Shown one piece after another: positions 16,111-25,216 of a stretch of 36,921 nt of DNA. The number at the start of each line of letters is the position of its first letter. The first letter of the stretch is position 1. The position numbers and the translations under genes are program-made. The notes beneath the pieces were generated by a model. The model was given only the letters and a program-made list of their open reading frames with translations, did not search any database and was not told where the DNA came from. The stretch is from Ruthenibacterium sp. Lineage in GTDB: Bacteria; Bacillota; Clostridia; Oscillospirales; Ruminococcaceae. The stretch lies in NCBI GenBank assembly GCA_020025255.1, contig JAHHSK010000012.1, positions 1 to 36,921 on the forward strand. The letters are read 5' to 3'.

Positions 16111-17304
16111 ATGGCAGAAAAAAAGGTGGCAGCGGATAAAAAAGAAAAAGCCGCAGCCGATAAAAAAACAGCGCTGGAAACGGCGCTTGCACAAATTGAA
16201 AAACAGTTCGGCAAGGGCGCAGTCATGAAGCTGGGCCAAAGCGTTGCCATGCAGGTGGATTCCATTTCCACGGGCAGCCTTTCGCTGGATCTTGCGCTTG
16301 GCATCGGCGGGCTGCCGCGCGGGCGCATCGTGGAAATCTACGGGCCGGAATCTTCCGGCAAAACCACGCTTTCGCTGCACTGCATTGCCGAAGCGCAGAA
16401 GGCCGGCGGCGAAGTGGCGTTCATTGACGTAGAGCATGCGCTCGATCCGGTGTATGCGCGGGCGGTGGGCGTGGATATCGACAGCCTTCTGGTCAGCCAG
16501 CCGGATACCGGCGAGCAGGCGCTGGAAATCTGCGAAGCCCTGGTGCGTTCGGGCGCGATCGACTGTGTTGTTGTGGACTCGGTTGCAGCCATGGTGCCGC
16601 GGGCGGAGATCGAAGGCGAAATGGGCGATGCCCATGTCGGCCTGCAGGCGCGGCTGATGAGCCAGGCCATGCGTAAGCTGACGGGCATCATCGGCAAAAC
16701 GAATACCGTCGTGATTTTCATCAACCAGCTGCGCTTGAAGGTGGGTGTCGTGTACGGCAATCCCGAAGTGACGGCCGGCGGCAACGCGCTGAAATATTAT
16801 TCTTCGGTGCGCATCGATATCCGCCGCACCGAACAGCTCAAGGATTCTGCGGGTTCCGTCATCGGCAACCGCACCCGCGCAAAGGTCGTCAAAAATAAGG
16901 TGGCGCCGCCGTTCCGGGAGGCATTCTTCGATATCATGTTTGGCGAGGGCATTTCCAAATCCGGTGAATTGCTCGACCTTGCCGTGCAGCTGAACATCAT
17001 TCAGAAGAGCGGCGCGTGGTTCAGCTATGGCGAAACGCGGCTGGGACAGGGGCGCGATAACGCCAAGCTGTATCTGGAAGGCAATCCGCAGGTGTTTGCG
17101 GAAATCGAGCAGAAGGTGCGCGATAACGCCGATCAGCTCACCATGGGCAAAAAGTCTTCCGGCTCGAAGAAAAAAGCTTCGATCGATGCAGCCCCTGAAA
17201 AATCGGCGGAACAGCCCGAACCTCAGCCGCAGGAAAAACCGGCAAAGCCCGCGGCTTCGGCAAAGCGCGCAAGCATTGATATCATGGTGGAAGATGACGA
17301 GTGA
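16111..17304 (+). CDS. recA: Recombinase RecA
   Basis: RecA forms filaments on single-stranded DNA, drives strand exchange and stimulates LexA self-cleavage. The 397-residue protein has Walker A GPESSGKT (78-85), a Walker B region VVVDSVAAMVPRAE, and the DNA-binding loop region with VVYGNPEVTAGGNALKYY. The L1-side motif reads NQLRLKVG, where NQLREKVG or NQIRMKIG is usual. Both ends are unusual in charge: the N-terminus is Lys/Ala-rich for about 20 residues and the last 55 residues are a Pro/Lys/Glu-rich linker ending IMVEDDE. ATG 16111 follows a GGAGG site; the frame is open from 16066. recX overlaps its stop. Confidence 0.97.
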   Translation: MAEKKVAADKKEKAAADKKTALETALAQIEKQFGKGAVMKLGQSVAMQVDSISTGSLSLDLALGIGGLPRGRIVEIYGPESSGKTTLSLHCIAEAQKAGGEVAFIDVEHALDPVYARAVGVDIDSLLVSQPDTGEQALEICEALVRSGAIDCVVVDSVAAMVPRAEIEGEMGDAHVGLQARLMSQAMRKLTGIIGKTNTVVIFINQLRLKVGVVYGNPEVTAGGNALKYYSSVRIDIRRTEQLKDSAGSVIGNRTRAKVVKNKVAPPFREAFFDIMFGEGISKSGELLDLAVQLNIIQKSGAWFSYGETRLGQGRDNAKLYLEGNPQVFAEIEQKVRDNADQLTMGKKSSGSKKKASIDAAPEKSAEQPEPQPQEKPAKPAASAKRASIDIMVEDDE

Positions 17305-17930
17305 CGATCGGTAGAATAAGCCAAACAAAGCAGGGTCGGTTTGCCTTGTTTGATTCAACAGGGGAGTTCCTGTTTTCGGTGGACGGTGAAACTCTTTATA
17401 AAAATCATATCCGGGTCGGTCAGGAATGGGATGACTGCCGGCTTGCACAGCTGCAAAGCCAGAGCGATACGCGCCGCGCAAAGGACAAGGCACTGGAATA
17501 TCTTTCGCTGCGCGACCATGCATCGGGCGAATTGTATGAAAAGCTGTGCCGAAGGTTCGATGAAGCATCGGCGGCGGCGGCCGTGGCGGAAATGCAGCGG
17601 CTGGAACTGCTGGATGATGCGCGCTTTGCGCAGCACCGCGCAAAATATCTGGCAGGGCAGAACCGCTCGCCGCGCGAGATCCGCCAGAAGCTGATGCAGG
17701 CGGGTGTGGGGCGCCAAGAAGCCGAGGATGCCCTGCGCAGCCTTGCGCCCGATGAAGAAAAGGCGTGCCGTGCCGTGCTGGAAAAAAAGTATCTGCGCAA
17801 GCTGCGCGAGGGACACAGGGATGCTGTGATTGCCGCGCTGGCGCGCAGAGGATTTTCATACAGCGTCATCCGCCGTGCCGTCAGCGAATGGGAAGAGGCA
17901 CCGGAGCCTGAGCCGCCCGTCTGGGAATGA
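17301..17930 (+). CDS. recX: RecX regulatory protein
   Basis: RecX binds RecA filaments and limits their growth. The 209-residue protein has the three-helix repeats of the family: ALEYLSLRDHASGELYEKL (about 64-82), a second around LDDARFAQHRAKYL with SPREIRQKLMQAGV, and a third with REGHRDAVIAALARRGFSYSVIRRAV. Start GTG 17301 overlaps the recA stop in a GTGA arrangement, so it is translationally coupled to recA. The first 60 residues form an additional N-terminal beta-rich domain seen in Firmicute RecX. Its own stop overlaps an upstream extension of the rimO frame. Confidence 0.92.
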   Translation: MTIGRISQTKQGRFALFDSTGEFLFSVDGETLYKNHIRVGQEWDDCRLAQLQSQSDTRRAKDKALEYLSLRDHASGELYEKLCRRFDEASAAAAVAEMQRLELLDDARFAQHRAKYLAGQNRSPREIRQKLMQAGVGRQEAEDALRSLAPDEEKACRAVLEKKYLRKLREGHRDAVIAALARRGFSYSVIRRAVSEWEEAPEPEPPVWE

Positions 17931-17971
17931 CGGGCGCAATGCGTTTTGAAACAAAGAATAAGGAGAAATTT

Positions 17972-19291
17972 ATGGTAATTGCACTGATCTCTCTCGGCTG
18001 TCCCAAAAATCAGGTGGATGCCGATGTGATGTGCCATGCGCTTTTGGAACGCGGGCACACAACAACAGCCGACCTTTCCCAGGCGGATGTCATTATTGTC
18101 AACACCTGCGGGTTCATTGAAAGCGCAAAGCAGGAGGCCATTGAAAATATTCTGGAGGCCTGTGCGTACAAGCAGGAAAATCCCGCGCTCAAGGTCATTG
18201 TAACCGGCTGCCTTGCGCAGCGCTACCAGCATGAGATCGTGGCTGAGATGCCGGAGGTCGATGCAGTGGTGGGGCTGGGCTCCGATGAAAAGATCTGCGA
18301 GATCGTCGAACGCGTCACCAAGGAAACACCGGTGGAAAGCTATGGCGATAAAGAAGCACTGCCGCTGGGCGGCAAGCGTGTGATCTCCACGCCGCGCCAC
18401 TTTGCGTACTTAAAAATTGCAGAAGGCTGCAACAACTGCTGCCATTATTGCGCGATCCCGATGATCCGCGGGCGGCTGCGCAGCCGCACGATCCCGGATC
18501 TTGTGCAGGAAGCGCAGTTCCTTGCCGCAGAAGGCGTCAAGGAGCTGATCGTGGTGGCGCAGGATATCACGGCGTTCGGCGCAGACCGCGGCGAGCCGGA
18601 AATTGCCGCGCTGCTGGATGCGCTCAACGCGGTGGAAGGCATCGAATGGATCCGTCTGCTGTATGCGTATCCCGAACGGATCACCGATTCGTTCATTGAA
18701 GCCATGGTGCGCAACCGCAAGGTGCTGCATTATCTGGATGTGCCCATTCAGCACATCAATTCCGAGGTTCTGCGCGCCATGAACCGCCGCGGCGACCGCA
18801 GCACGGTGCTGGATGCACTGGATCGCCTGCGCCGCGCCATGCCGGATCTGACCCTGCGCACCACGCTCATCGCGGGCTATCCCGGGGAAACCGAACCGCA
18901 GTTTGAGGAAATGTGCGAATTTGTAAAGGAATACGAGTTCGATCGGCTGGGCTGCTTTGCATATAGTGAAGAAGAAGGCACCTATGCCGCAACGCTGCCG
19001 CAGCTGCCGCAGGAGCTGCGCGAAAAGCGCGCGGAAATCATCATGAACCTGCAGGCGAATGTCATGGCGCGCAAGCAGGAAGCCAAGATCGGCAGCATCG
19101 TGGATGTGATCTGTGATGATTATGATGATGAAAACGACCTGTACATCTGCCGCACAAAGGGCGATGCCCCGGATATCGATGCGGAATGCTGCGTGCGCAG
19201 CGAAACGCCGCTGGAGCGCGGCGGCTTTTACCGTGTGCGCATTGAAGAAAGCGACATCTACGATTTGTATGGTGCGCTGACGAACGAGTGA
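17972..19291 (+). CDS. rimO: Ribosomal protein S12 methylthiotransferase RimO
   Basis: RimO is a radical SAM enzyme that adds a methylthio group to an aspartate of ribosomal protein S12. The 439-residue protein has the N-terminal cluster cysteines Cys10 (SLGCPKN), Cys46 (NTCGF) and Cys80 (TGCLAQR), and the radical SAM CxxxCxxC at 153, 157 and 160 (EGCNNCCHYC). A C-terminal TRAM domain covers about 375-439. SLGCPKNQVDAD favours RimO over the tRNA enzyme MiaB. ATG 17972 follows AAGGAGA; the frame is open from 17927. Both clusters are oxygen-sensitive. Confidence 0.94.
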   Translation: MVIALISLGCPKNQVDADVMCHALLERGHTTTADLSQADVIIVNTCGFIESAKQEAIENILEACAYKQENPALKVIVTGCLAQRYQHEIVAEMPEVDAVVGLGSDEKICEIVERVTKETPVESYGDKEALPLGGKRVISTPRHFAYLKIAEGCNNCCHYCAIPMIRGRLRSRTIPDLVQEAQFLAAEGVKELIVVAQDITAFGADRGEPEIAALLDALNAVEGIEWIRLLYAYPERITDSFIEAMVRNRKVLHYLDVPIQHINSEVLRAMNRRGDRSTVLDALDRLRRAMPDLTLRTTLIAGYPGETEPQFEEMCEFVKEYEFDRLGCFAYSEEEGTYAATLPQLPQELREKRAEIIMNLQANVMARKQEAKIGSIVDVICDDYDDENDLYICRTKGDAPDIDAECCVRSETPLERGGFYRVRIEESDIYDLYGALTNE

Positions 19292-19337
19292 TTTTTGGTT
19301 TTGGGCATGTCTGCGGGCGTGTAAAAGGAGAGATGTT

Positions 19338-19904
19338 ATGAATTTTCCGAATAAGCTGACCCTGCTGCGCGTTTTACTGATCCCGGTATTCATGGTGTGC
19401 GCAGCAAAGCAATGGATGCTCGCCGCAGGCATTATTTTCGCCGCGGCCAGTCTGACGGATTATTTCGACGGGATGATCGCAAGAAAAAACAATCTGGTGA
19501 CGGATTTCGGAAAGTTTGCCGACCCGCTTGCCGATAAGCTGCTGACGACAACGGCGTTCCTTTATATGCTGGTGGATGGCGTGTGCAGCCCGATCGTGCT
19601 GGTTGTGATTCTGGCGCGCGAGTTTGCGGTTTCCGGGCTTCGGATGATCGCAGCCGGGGCTTCGCACGGCAAGGTGATCGCGGCGAACATGTGGGGCAAG
19701 GTAAAAACAGCCATGCAGATGATCGTGATCTGTTTTTACTATTTCGGATGCGCACTGGAGCAGGCGGCCGCACCGGCGGCAGGAACGGCATATTACAGCC
19801 AAATCGCCACTTGGGTGCTGTGCTGGGCAGTTGCCGTGGTGACGGCGGTTTCCGGCATCAAGTATCTGTGGGATAATAAAGAGTTCATCAACAAAGCAAA
19901 ATGA
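19338..19904 (+). CDS. pgsA: CDP-diacylglycerol-glycerol-3-phosphate 3-phosphatidyltransferase
   Basis: PgsA makes phosphatidylglycerol phosphate, the first committed step to phosphatidylglycerol. The 188-residue membrane protein carries the CDP-alcohol phosphotransferase motif DG-x2-AR-x8-G-x3-D-x3-D exactly, at Asp44, Gly45, Ala48, Arg49, Gly58, Asp62 and Asp66. Hydrophobic helices lie at about 8-40, 75-100, 120-140 and 150-175. ATG 19338 has an AAGGAGA site. It follows rimO by 46 bp with no terminator, as the last gene of the recA-recX-rimO-pgsA run. Confidence 0.94.
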   Translation: MNFPNKLTLLRVLLIPVFMVCAAKQWMLAAGIIFAAASLTDYFDGMIARKNNLVTDFGKFADPLADKLLTTTAFLYMLVDGVCSPIVLVVILAREFAVSGLRMIAAGASHGKVIAANMWGKVKTAMQMIVICFYYFGCALEQAAAPAAGTAYYSQIATWVLCWAVAVVTAVSGIKYLWDNKEFINKAK

Positions 19905-19979
19905 GTTTCTTTTTTTGCACAAAATGCATGAAAAACAGACCCGGAATCAAAAAGAGAAGAGATTCCTTCCCAAAGACTC

Positions 19980-20008
19980 TTGCAAAATTCGCATCCGTGT
20001 GGTAGTAT
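19980..20008 (+). promoter_or_regulatory. Promoter of the rimP-nusA-infB operon
   Basis: TTGCAA (19980-19985) and TAGTAT (20003-20008) are 17 bp apart with TGG before the -10 box. It drives a leader of about 70 bases that contains a strong hairpin. Confidence 0.5.
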
Positions 20009-20036
20009 ACATATTGTACGATATAAGTTTTATTGA

Positions 20037-20066
20037 AAGAGTGGGCCGCCCGGTCCGCTCTTTCCT
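20037..20066 (+). promoter_or_regulatory. Hairpin in the rimP-nusA leader, possible attenuator
   Basis: The arms GAAAGAGTGG and CCGCTCTTTC form a ten-pair stem with one G-U pair around a G/C-rich loop, followed by a T-rich stretch (CTGTTTGTTT) and then the rimP ribosome binding site. It is terminator-like in shape but has no pure T run. As nusA is in the operon, NusA-sensitive attenuation is a reasonable guess. Confidence 0.5.
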
Positions 20067-20085
20067 GTTTGTTTGGAGGTTTTTG

Positions 20086-20568
20086 ATGGCAAAAGGCAAA
20101 GGCGGCACTGTGCAGACCGTAGAAGCGCTTGTTGCACCCGTGCTGGAATCGCTGGGCATGCGTTTGTGGGATGTCCGGTTTGAAAAGGAAGGGCCGGATT
20201 GGTTCCTTCGTATTTATATCGACCGGGATGAACCGCTGGATCTGGAAGCATGCGAAACAGCGGCACGCGCCATCAATCCCGTGATCGATGAAGCAGACCC
20301 GATCGATCAGAGCTATTACCTTGAGGTCGGCAGCCCGGGGCTGGGACGCCGGCTGACAAAGGATATGCACTTCGAGGCGGTCAAGGGCAGCCGGATCGCA
20401 GCGCACCTGTTCCGGGCGAATGAGGCGGGGGAACGCGATGTCACGGGCATTTTGAAGGAAAAAGACGGCTCGCGCGTGGTGATCGTGCGGGAGGATGGCA
20501 CCCAGACCGTCGTAGAGGAAAAACAGGCAAGCTATTTCAAATTGTGCGATGACGAGGATCTGTTTTAA
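20086..20568 (+). CDS. rimP: Ribosome maturation factor RimP
   Basis: RimP assists maturation of the 30S subunit, early in 3'-domain assembly. The 160-residue protein has the N-terminal domain with RIYIDRDEPLDLEACE and SYYLEVGSPGLGRRL (a family hallmark, about 85-99), and a C-terminal SH3-like domain. The frame is open back to 19915, but ATG 20086 has GGAGG upstream and begins the family sequence. First gene of the operon, followed by nusA. Confidence 0.94.
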   Translation: MAKGKGGTVQTVEALVAPVLESLGMRLWDVRFEKEGPDWFLRIYIDRDEPLDLEACETAARAINPVIDEADPIDQSYYLEVGSPGLGRRLTKDMHFEAVKGSRIAAHLFRANEAGERDVTGILKEKDGSRVVIVREDGTQTVVEEKQASYFKLCDDEDLF

Positions 20569-20634
20569 ATAAAAATCCCGGTATCGCTGCATACAATGAA
20601 CTATAAAATAAAAGAGAATGGATGATTGGAAAAA

Positions 20635-21756
20635 ATGAATGCAGAATTTTTTGAAGCACTTACCATGCTTGAGAAAGAGCGCGGTCTTTCCGCTGATTAT
20701 TTGCTTGGAAAAATCAAGGATGCCATTATCCTTGCCGTAAAGAAAAACTATGAGGTCGAAAACGAAAACGTTTCGGTCATCATCGAGCCGGAAACCGGCA
20801 AGTTCAGCGTCAGCCTCATCAAAAAGGTGGTTTCGGAAGTATTCGATCCCAACACGGAAATTTCCCTGCGCGATGCATTCCAGCGCAAAAAGACCTATCG
20901 TCCGGGTGATGATTACATCATCCCGCTCAAAACGAAGGATTTCGGCCGCATTGCAGCGCAGACGGCAAAGCATGTGATCCGCCAGGGTCTGAAGGAAGCC
21001 GAGCGCAGCCAGATGTATGCTGAAATGCAGAGCAATGCGCACGAGATCGTATCCGCAGTGGTCACGAACCTGGACGAAGAACGCGGTGTCATCACCTTGG
21101 AATTGAGCAAGGGCGGCGTGGCGACCCTGCCGCGCAACGAGCAGGTTCCGGGGGAAGTGCTGCGGGAAGGCCAGCATGTCAAGGTGTATGTGGTGGATGT
21201 GCTGGAAAGCGAGCGCGGCCCGCGCATGATGATCAGCCGCACGCATCCGGGTCTTGTCAAGCGCATGTTTGAAATGGAAGTGCCGGAAATCTTCGACGGC
21301 ACGGTGGAAATCAAGGGCATCAGCCGCGAGGCAGGGGCACGCACCAAGCTGGCTGTCTGGAGCAAGGATGAAAACGTGGATCCCGTGGGCGCATGCATCG
21401 GCCAGCGCGGCCAGCGCGTAGCGCGCATCGTGGAAGAACTGGGCGGCGAAAAGATCGATATCGTGCGCTGGAATGAAGATCCCGCCAAATTCATCAGCGC
21501 GGCACTCAGCCCGGCCACGGTGGTCGGTGTCGAGCTGATCGAAGGCGAGACACGGTCGTGCCGCGTCACCGTGCCGGATCATCAGCTTTCGCTTGCCATT
21601 GGCAATAAAGGCCAGAATGCACGTTTGTGCGCCCGGCTGACCGGCTACAATATTGATATCCGCCCGGAAAGCGGCTATTACGGCGAAGAAGCGCCGCAGC
21701 CCGCACAGCCGGAGGAATCGGCGCTGCAAGCTGAGCCCACGCAGGCCGAGGAATAA
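20635..21756 (+). CDS. nusA: Transcription termination/antitermination factor NusA
   Basis: NusA binds RNA polymerase and modulates pausing, termination and antitermination. The 373-residue protein starts MNAEFFEALTMLEKERG, has an N-terminal polymerase-binding domain (1-125), S1 (about 135-200), then two KH domains, with VGACIGQRGQRVARIVEELGGEKIDIV and LAIGNKGQNARL visible. It lacks the C-terminal acidic repeats of proteobacterial NusA, as usual in Firmicutes. A TTG three codons upstream (20626) is an alternative start; ATG 20635 matches the family. The tail is Pro/Glu/Gln-rich. Confidence 0.95.
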   Translation: MNAEFFEALTMLEKERGLSADYLLGKIKDAIILAVKKNYEVENENVSVIIEPETGKFSVSLIKKVVSEVFDPNTEISLRDAFQRKKTYRPGDDYIIPLKTKDFGRIAAQTAKHVIRQGLKEAERSQMYAEMQSNAHEIVSAVVTNLDEERGVITLELSKGGVATLPRNEQVPGEVLREGQHVKVYVVDVLESERGPRMMISRTHPGLVKRMFEMEVPEIFDGTVEIKGISREAGARTKLAVWSKDENVDPVGACIGQRGQRVARIVEELGGEKIDIVRWNEDPAKFISAALSPATVVGVELIEGETRSCRVTVPDHQLSLAIGNKGQNARLCARLTGYNIDIRPESGYYGEEAPQPAQPEESALQAEPTQAEE

Positions 21757-21777
21757 ACAAAAGGAAGGATGACACCG

Positions 21778-22074
21778 ATGACGCCGAAAAAAATACCACT
21801 GCGCCGCTGCAGCGGATGCGGGGAAAGCAAACCGAAAAAGGAGCTTGTGCGCGTTGTGCGCGCGGCGGATGGCACGGTATCGCTGGACCTTACGGGCCGA
21901 AAGCCCGGGCGCGGCGCTTATGTGTGTCCCAATGCGGCATGCCTTGCCAAAGCGCGCAGGGCAAAGCGCATTGAACGCTCGCTGGAAGTGAGCATCCCGC
22001 AAGAGGTTTACGATGAGATGAACGCGCAGATCACCGCCGCACAGGCCGAACAGGGAGAGACGGATGCAGGGTAA
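21778..22074 (+). CDS. rnpM: YlxR family protein (RNase P modulator RnpM)
   Basis: This is a small basic protein of 98 residues. The RRCSGCGESKPKKELVRVVR start and the GRGAYVCPN motif are characteristic of YlxR, which has recently been reported to bind and modulate RNase P RNA (name RnpM). ATG 21778 is chosen because AAGGAAGG sits at proper distance; an in-frame ATG at 21769 touches the ribosome binding site. It overlaps ylxQ by 11 bases. Confidence 0.9.
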   Translation: MTPKKIPLRRCSGCGESKPKKELVRVVRAADGTVSLDLTGRKPGRGAYVCPNAACLAKARRAKRIERSLEVSIPQEVYDEMNAQITAAQAEQGETDAG

Positions 22075-22399
22075 CATTTTATTTGCGATGTCGCTGTGCC
22101 GCAAGGCGGGTGCGCTTGTTATGGGCTTTGATGCGGTAAAAGAAAGCGTGATGCAGGGAAAGGCGCAGCTGGTATTGTGCGCTGCCGATCTTTCGGAAAA
22201 AACGCGCCGCCGTGTCGGCATGTTCTGCGAAGACTGGGTGCAGGTGGCAGACCTCAGCCTTACGCAGTTTGAATTGGCTGCAATCAGTAAGAAGCTCACG
22301 GGCGTATTTGCCGTGACCGATCCCGAACTTGCAAAGCTCTGCCGCAAAAATCTCGCAGCCCCGGGGGCAGCTAAGAAGGAGGAACATGTATGGCAGTAA
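22064..22399 (+). CDS. ylxQ: L7Ae-family RNA-binding protein YlxQ
   Basis: This is a 111-residue protein of the ribosomal L7Ae/L30e/S12e fold that binds kink-turn RNA. The LCRKAGALVMGFDAVKESV segment and LVLCAADLSEKTRRRV are typical. It overlaps both neighbours: 11 bases with ylxR and 10 with infB, so translation is tightly coupled. The RNA target is unknown. Confidence 0.9.
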   Translation: MQGNILFAMSLCRKAGALVMGFDAVKESVMQGKAQLVLCAADLSEKTRRRVGMFCEDWVQVADLSLTQFELAAISKKLTGVFAVTDPELAKLCRKNLAAPGAAKKEEHVWQ

Positions 22400-24786
22400 C
22401 CATTAAACAGAAACTTGCCGATGTGGCAAAGGATTTGAATATCCCCAATAAGGACGTTGCGGATTTCCTGACGCAGGCAACGGGCGAAGCAAAAAAGCAT
22501 TCGTCTGTGCTGAGCGAAGCGGAACTGAATATGGTGCTGGAACACTATACGCAGGCAAAATCCGAACAAAGCCTGGATGCCTATCTTGCCAGTGCATCCG
22601 AAAAGAAAGAACCGGCGAAAAAGCCGGAAAAGAAGCCGGCAGGCCGTCCGCAGGCAAATGCGGAAAAGAAGCCGGAAAATAAGGACGTTCTGCGCAAGGC
22701 CGACGGTACGGTGATGCAGGCAGCGCCCGCAAAGCGCAAGGAACGCATCCGCCCCGAAAAGCCCGAAAAGGCAAATAAGGCACAGCAGCCCAAGCACGAG
22801 GTCTATACCGTTACGGTCGATACCCGCACAACGGATGTAAACCTGGATAAGTTCAACGAAAAATACACCGAGCTTGCTTCGACAAAAAATGTGGAGCACA
22901 ACCGCAAATCGGCACCGTCCGGCAATAAGCAGAAATTTACCGGGCGCAACAACCGCCGCCAGCAGCCGTTCCAGAAAAAGCGCGAAACCGAGGCCGAGCG
23001 CCTGCAGCGCATCCAGCTGGAAAAGGCGCGCCATGCCCAGCTGAAGGTCATGATCCCGGATGAGATCACCGTCGGTGAGCTGGCAAGCCGCCTGAAGGTC
23101 AACGTTGCACAGGTCATCAAAAAGCTTATGGGCCTTGGCATCATGGCAGCCATTTCCGAAACGGTGGATTTCGATACCGCAAGCCTTGTGGCGGAAGAAC
23201 TGGGCGCAAAGGTCGAGCACGAAGTGCACGTCACCATTGAAGAGCGTCTGTTTGAAGTGGACGAGGATAAGCAGGAGGATCTGCAGGAGCGTCCGCCGGT
23301 CGTCGTTGTCATGGGTCACGTTGACCACGGCAAGACCTCGATCCTGGATGCGATCCGCAAAACACGCGTCACCGCAGGCGAAGCCGGCGGCATCACACAG
23401 CACATCGGCGCATATCAGGTTTCCATAAACGGCAAGCCTATCACATTCCTGGATACCCCGGGGCATGAGGCATTCACCTCCATGCGTGCCCGCGGTGCCA
23501 ACCTGACGGATATTGCCGTTCTGGTCGTTGCGGCCGATGACGGCATCATGCCGCAGACGATCGAATCCATCAACCACGCAAAGGCGGCGGGAACTACGGT
23601 GATCGTGGCCATCAACAAAATGGATAAGCCGACGGCAAATCCGGAGCATGTGAAGGAACAGCTCACACAGCATGAACTGATCCCGGAAGAATGGGGCGGC
23701 GATACGATCTGCGTGCCTGTTTCCGCGCGCACGGGAGAGGGCATCACCGATCTGCTGGAAAATATCAGCCTGATCGCCGAAGTCAAGGAGCTGAAGGCAA
23801 ACCCGAACCGCCGCGCCAAGGGTGCCGTGATCGAAGCCCGTCTGGATAAAGGACAGGGGCCGGTCGCAACCATTCTGGTTCAGAAGGGCACGCTGCATCA
23901 GGGCGATGTCATCATTGCGGGCACTTCGGTGGGACGCGTGCGCGTCATGCGCGATGATCAGGGGCGCAGCCTCAAGCAGGCAGGGCCTTCCACTCCGGTG
24001 GAAATCACAGGCCTGACCGAAGTTCCCGAAGCAGGCGATCTGTTTGATGCCGTCGAAGATGAAAAGCTGGCGCGTGAGCTGGCTGACCGCCGTGCAGCGG
24101 AACAGAAGGAAAAACAGTTCAATTCGTATAAGAAAGTTACGCTGGATAACCTGTTCAGCCAGATTGCCGAGGGCGAGCGCAAGGAGCTTGCGATCATCGT
24201 CAAGGCGGACGTACAGGGCAGCGCAGAGGCCGTCAAGCAGAGCCTTGAAAAAATCTCCAACGAGGAAGTGCGCGTGCGCGTGATCCATGCCGGCGTCGGC
24301 GCGATCAATAAATCCGACGTCATGCTGGCAAACGCGGGCAACGCGATCATCATCGGCTTCAACGTCCGTCCGGACCCGATCGCCAAGGAAGAAGCCGCAC
24401 AGGCGGAAGTGGAGATGCGCATGTACCGCGTCATTTACGATGCGATCAACGATGTTACCGATGCCATGAAGGGGATGCTTGCACCCAAGTACCGCGAAGT
24501 GGAGCTGGGCCGTGCGGAAGTGCGCAATGTGTTCAAGATTTCCTCGGCGGGCACGATTGCCGGCTGCTATGTGCTTTCGGGCAAGGTGTCCCGTTCGGCA
24601 CAGATCCGCTTGGTGCGTGACGGCATCGTGATCACAGAGGATGAAATCGACAGCCTGCGCCGCTTCAAGGATGACGTCAAGGAAGTGGCACAGGGATATG
24701 AATGCGGGATCGGTCTTGAAAAATTCTCGGATATCAAGGAGGGCGATATTTTTGAAGCCTTCCTTATGGAAGAATACCGCGATTGA
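22390..24786 (+). CDS. infB: Translation initiation factor IF-2
   Basis: IF-2 is the GTPase that places initiator tRNA on the ribosome. At 798 residues it has an N-terminal helical domain (1-50), a charged Lys/Pro/Glu linker (65-200), a second IF2_N domain (about 218-270), then the G domain: G1 GHVDHGKTS (309-317), G2 region GGITQHIGAY (333-342), G3 DTPGHE (355-360), G4 NKMD (409-412) and an SA G5. The C-terminal domains bind the ribosome and fMet-tRNA. The ATG overlaps ylxQ. No alternative internal start stands out. Confidence 0.97.
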   Translation: MAVTIKQKLADVAKDLNIPNKDVADFLTQATGEAKKHSSVLSEAELNMVLEHYTQAKSEQSLDAYLASASEKKEPAKKPEKKPAGRPQANAEKKPENKDVLRKADGTVMQAAPAKRKERIRPEKPEKANKAQQPKHEVYTVTVDTRTTDVNLDKFNEKYTELASTKNVEHNRKSAPSGNKQKFTGRNNRRQQPFQKKRETEAERLQRIQLEKARHAQLKVMIPDEITVGELASRLKVNVAQVIKKLMGLGIMAAISETVDFDTASLVAEELGAKVEHEVHVTIEERLFEVDEDKQEDLQERPPVVVVMGHVDHGKTSILDAIRKTRVTAGEAGGITQHIGAYQVSINGKPITFLDTPGHEAFTSMRARGANLTDIAVLVVAADDGIMPQTIESINHAKAAGTTVIVAINKMDKPTANPEHVKEQLTQHELIPEEWGGDTICVPVSARTGEGITDLLENISLIAEVKELKANPNRRAKGAVIEARLDKGQGPVATILVQKGTLHQGDVIIAGTSVGRVRVMRDDQGRSLKQAGPSTPVEITGLTEVPEAGDLFDAVEDEKLARELADRRAAEQKEKQFNSYKKVTLDNLFSQIAEGERKELAIIVKADVQGSAEAVKQSLEKISNEEVRVRVIHAGVGAINKSDVMLANAGNAIIIGFNVRPDPIAKEEAAQAEVEMRMYRVIYDAINDVTDAMKGMLAPKYREVELGRAEVRNVFKISSAGTIAGCYVLSGKVSRSAQIRLVRDGIVITEDEIDSLRRFKDDVKEVAQGYECGIGLEKFSDIKEGDIFEAFLMEEYRD

Positions 24787-24816
24787 TCCGCACAGCTGTG
24801 ACGGAAAGGAGAAACT

Positions 24817-25167
24817 ATGCCGCAGAGCAAAAATATGGCGCGTTTGGCAGAAGATATGAAGCGCGAACTGATTTCGATCATCGGCACGATGAAGGACCCG
24901 CGTGTGCAGGGCTTTGTGACGGTGATGCGTGTCGAGGTCACGCCGGATCTCGCCAATGCAAAGGTCTATATCAGTAAAATGGGGCAGGAAAATGCAACGC
25001 AGGAGGCTGTCGCGGCACTGAACCGGGCAGCCGGGCATGTGCGCAGCGAAATTGCAAAGCGCATGCGCATCCGCAAATCGCCCGAATTCCGGTTCATTGC
25101 GGATGACGGGGCAAAATATGCGGCGCATATCAACGAACTGATCGCGGGGCTGGATAAGGATCGCTGA
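24817..25167 (+). CDS. rbfA: Ribosome-binding factor A
   Basis: RbfA binds the 30S subunit and helps 16S rRNA maturation. The 116-residue protein shows the KH-like family features: LAEDMKRELISII, MKDPRVQGFVTVMRVEVTPDLANAKVYIS and RMRIRKSPEFRFIADDG. ATG 24817 follows GGAAAGGAG. The gene lies 30 bp after infB, in the usual order. Confidence 0.95.
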   Translation: MPQSKNMARLAEDMKRELISIIGTMKDPRVQGFVTVMRVEVTPDLANAKVYISKMGQENATQEAVAALNRAAGHVRSEIAKRMRIRKSPEFRFIADDGAKYAAHINELIAGLDKDR

Positions 25168-25216
25168 ACAGTCCGTTTTACAGGGAGTGCTCCCTGCAAA
25201 CAGATGAGGAGAACAT

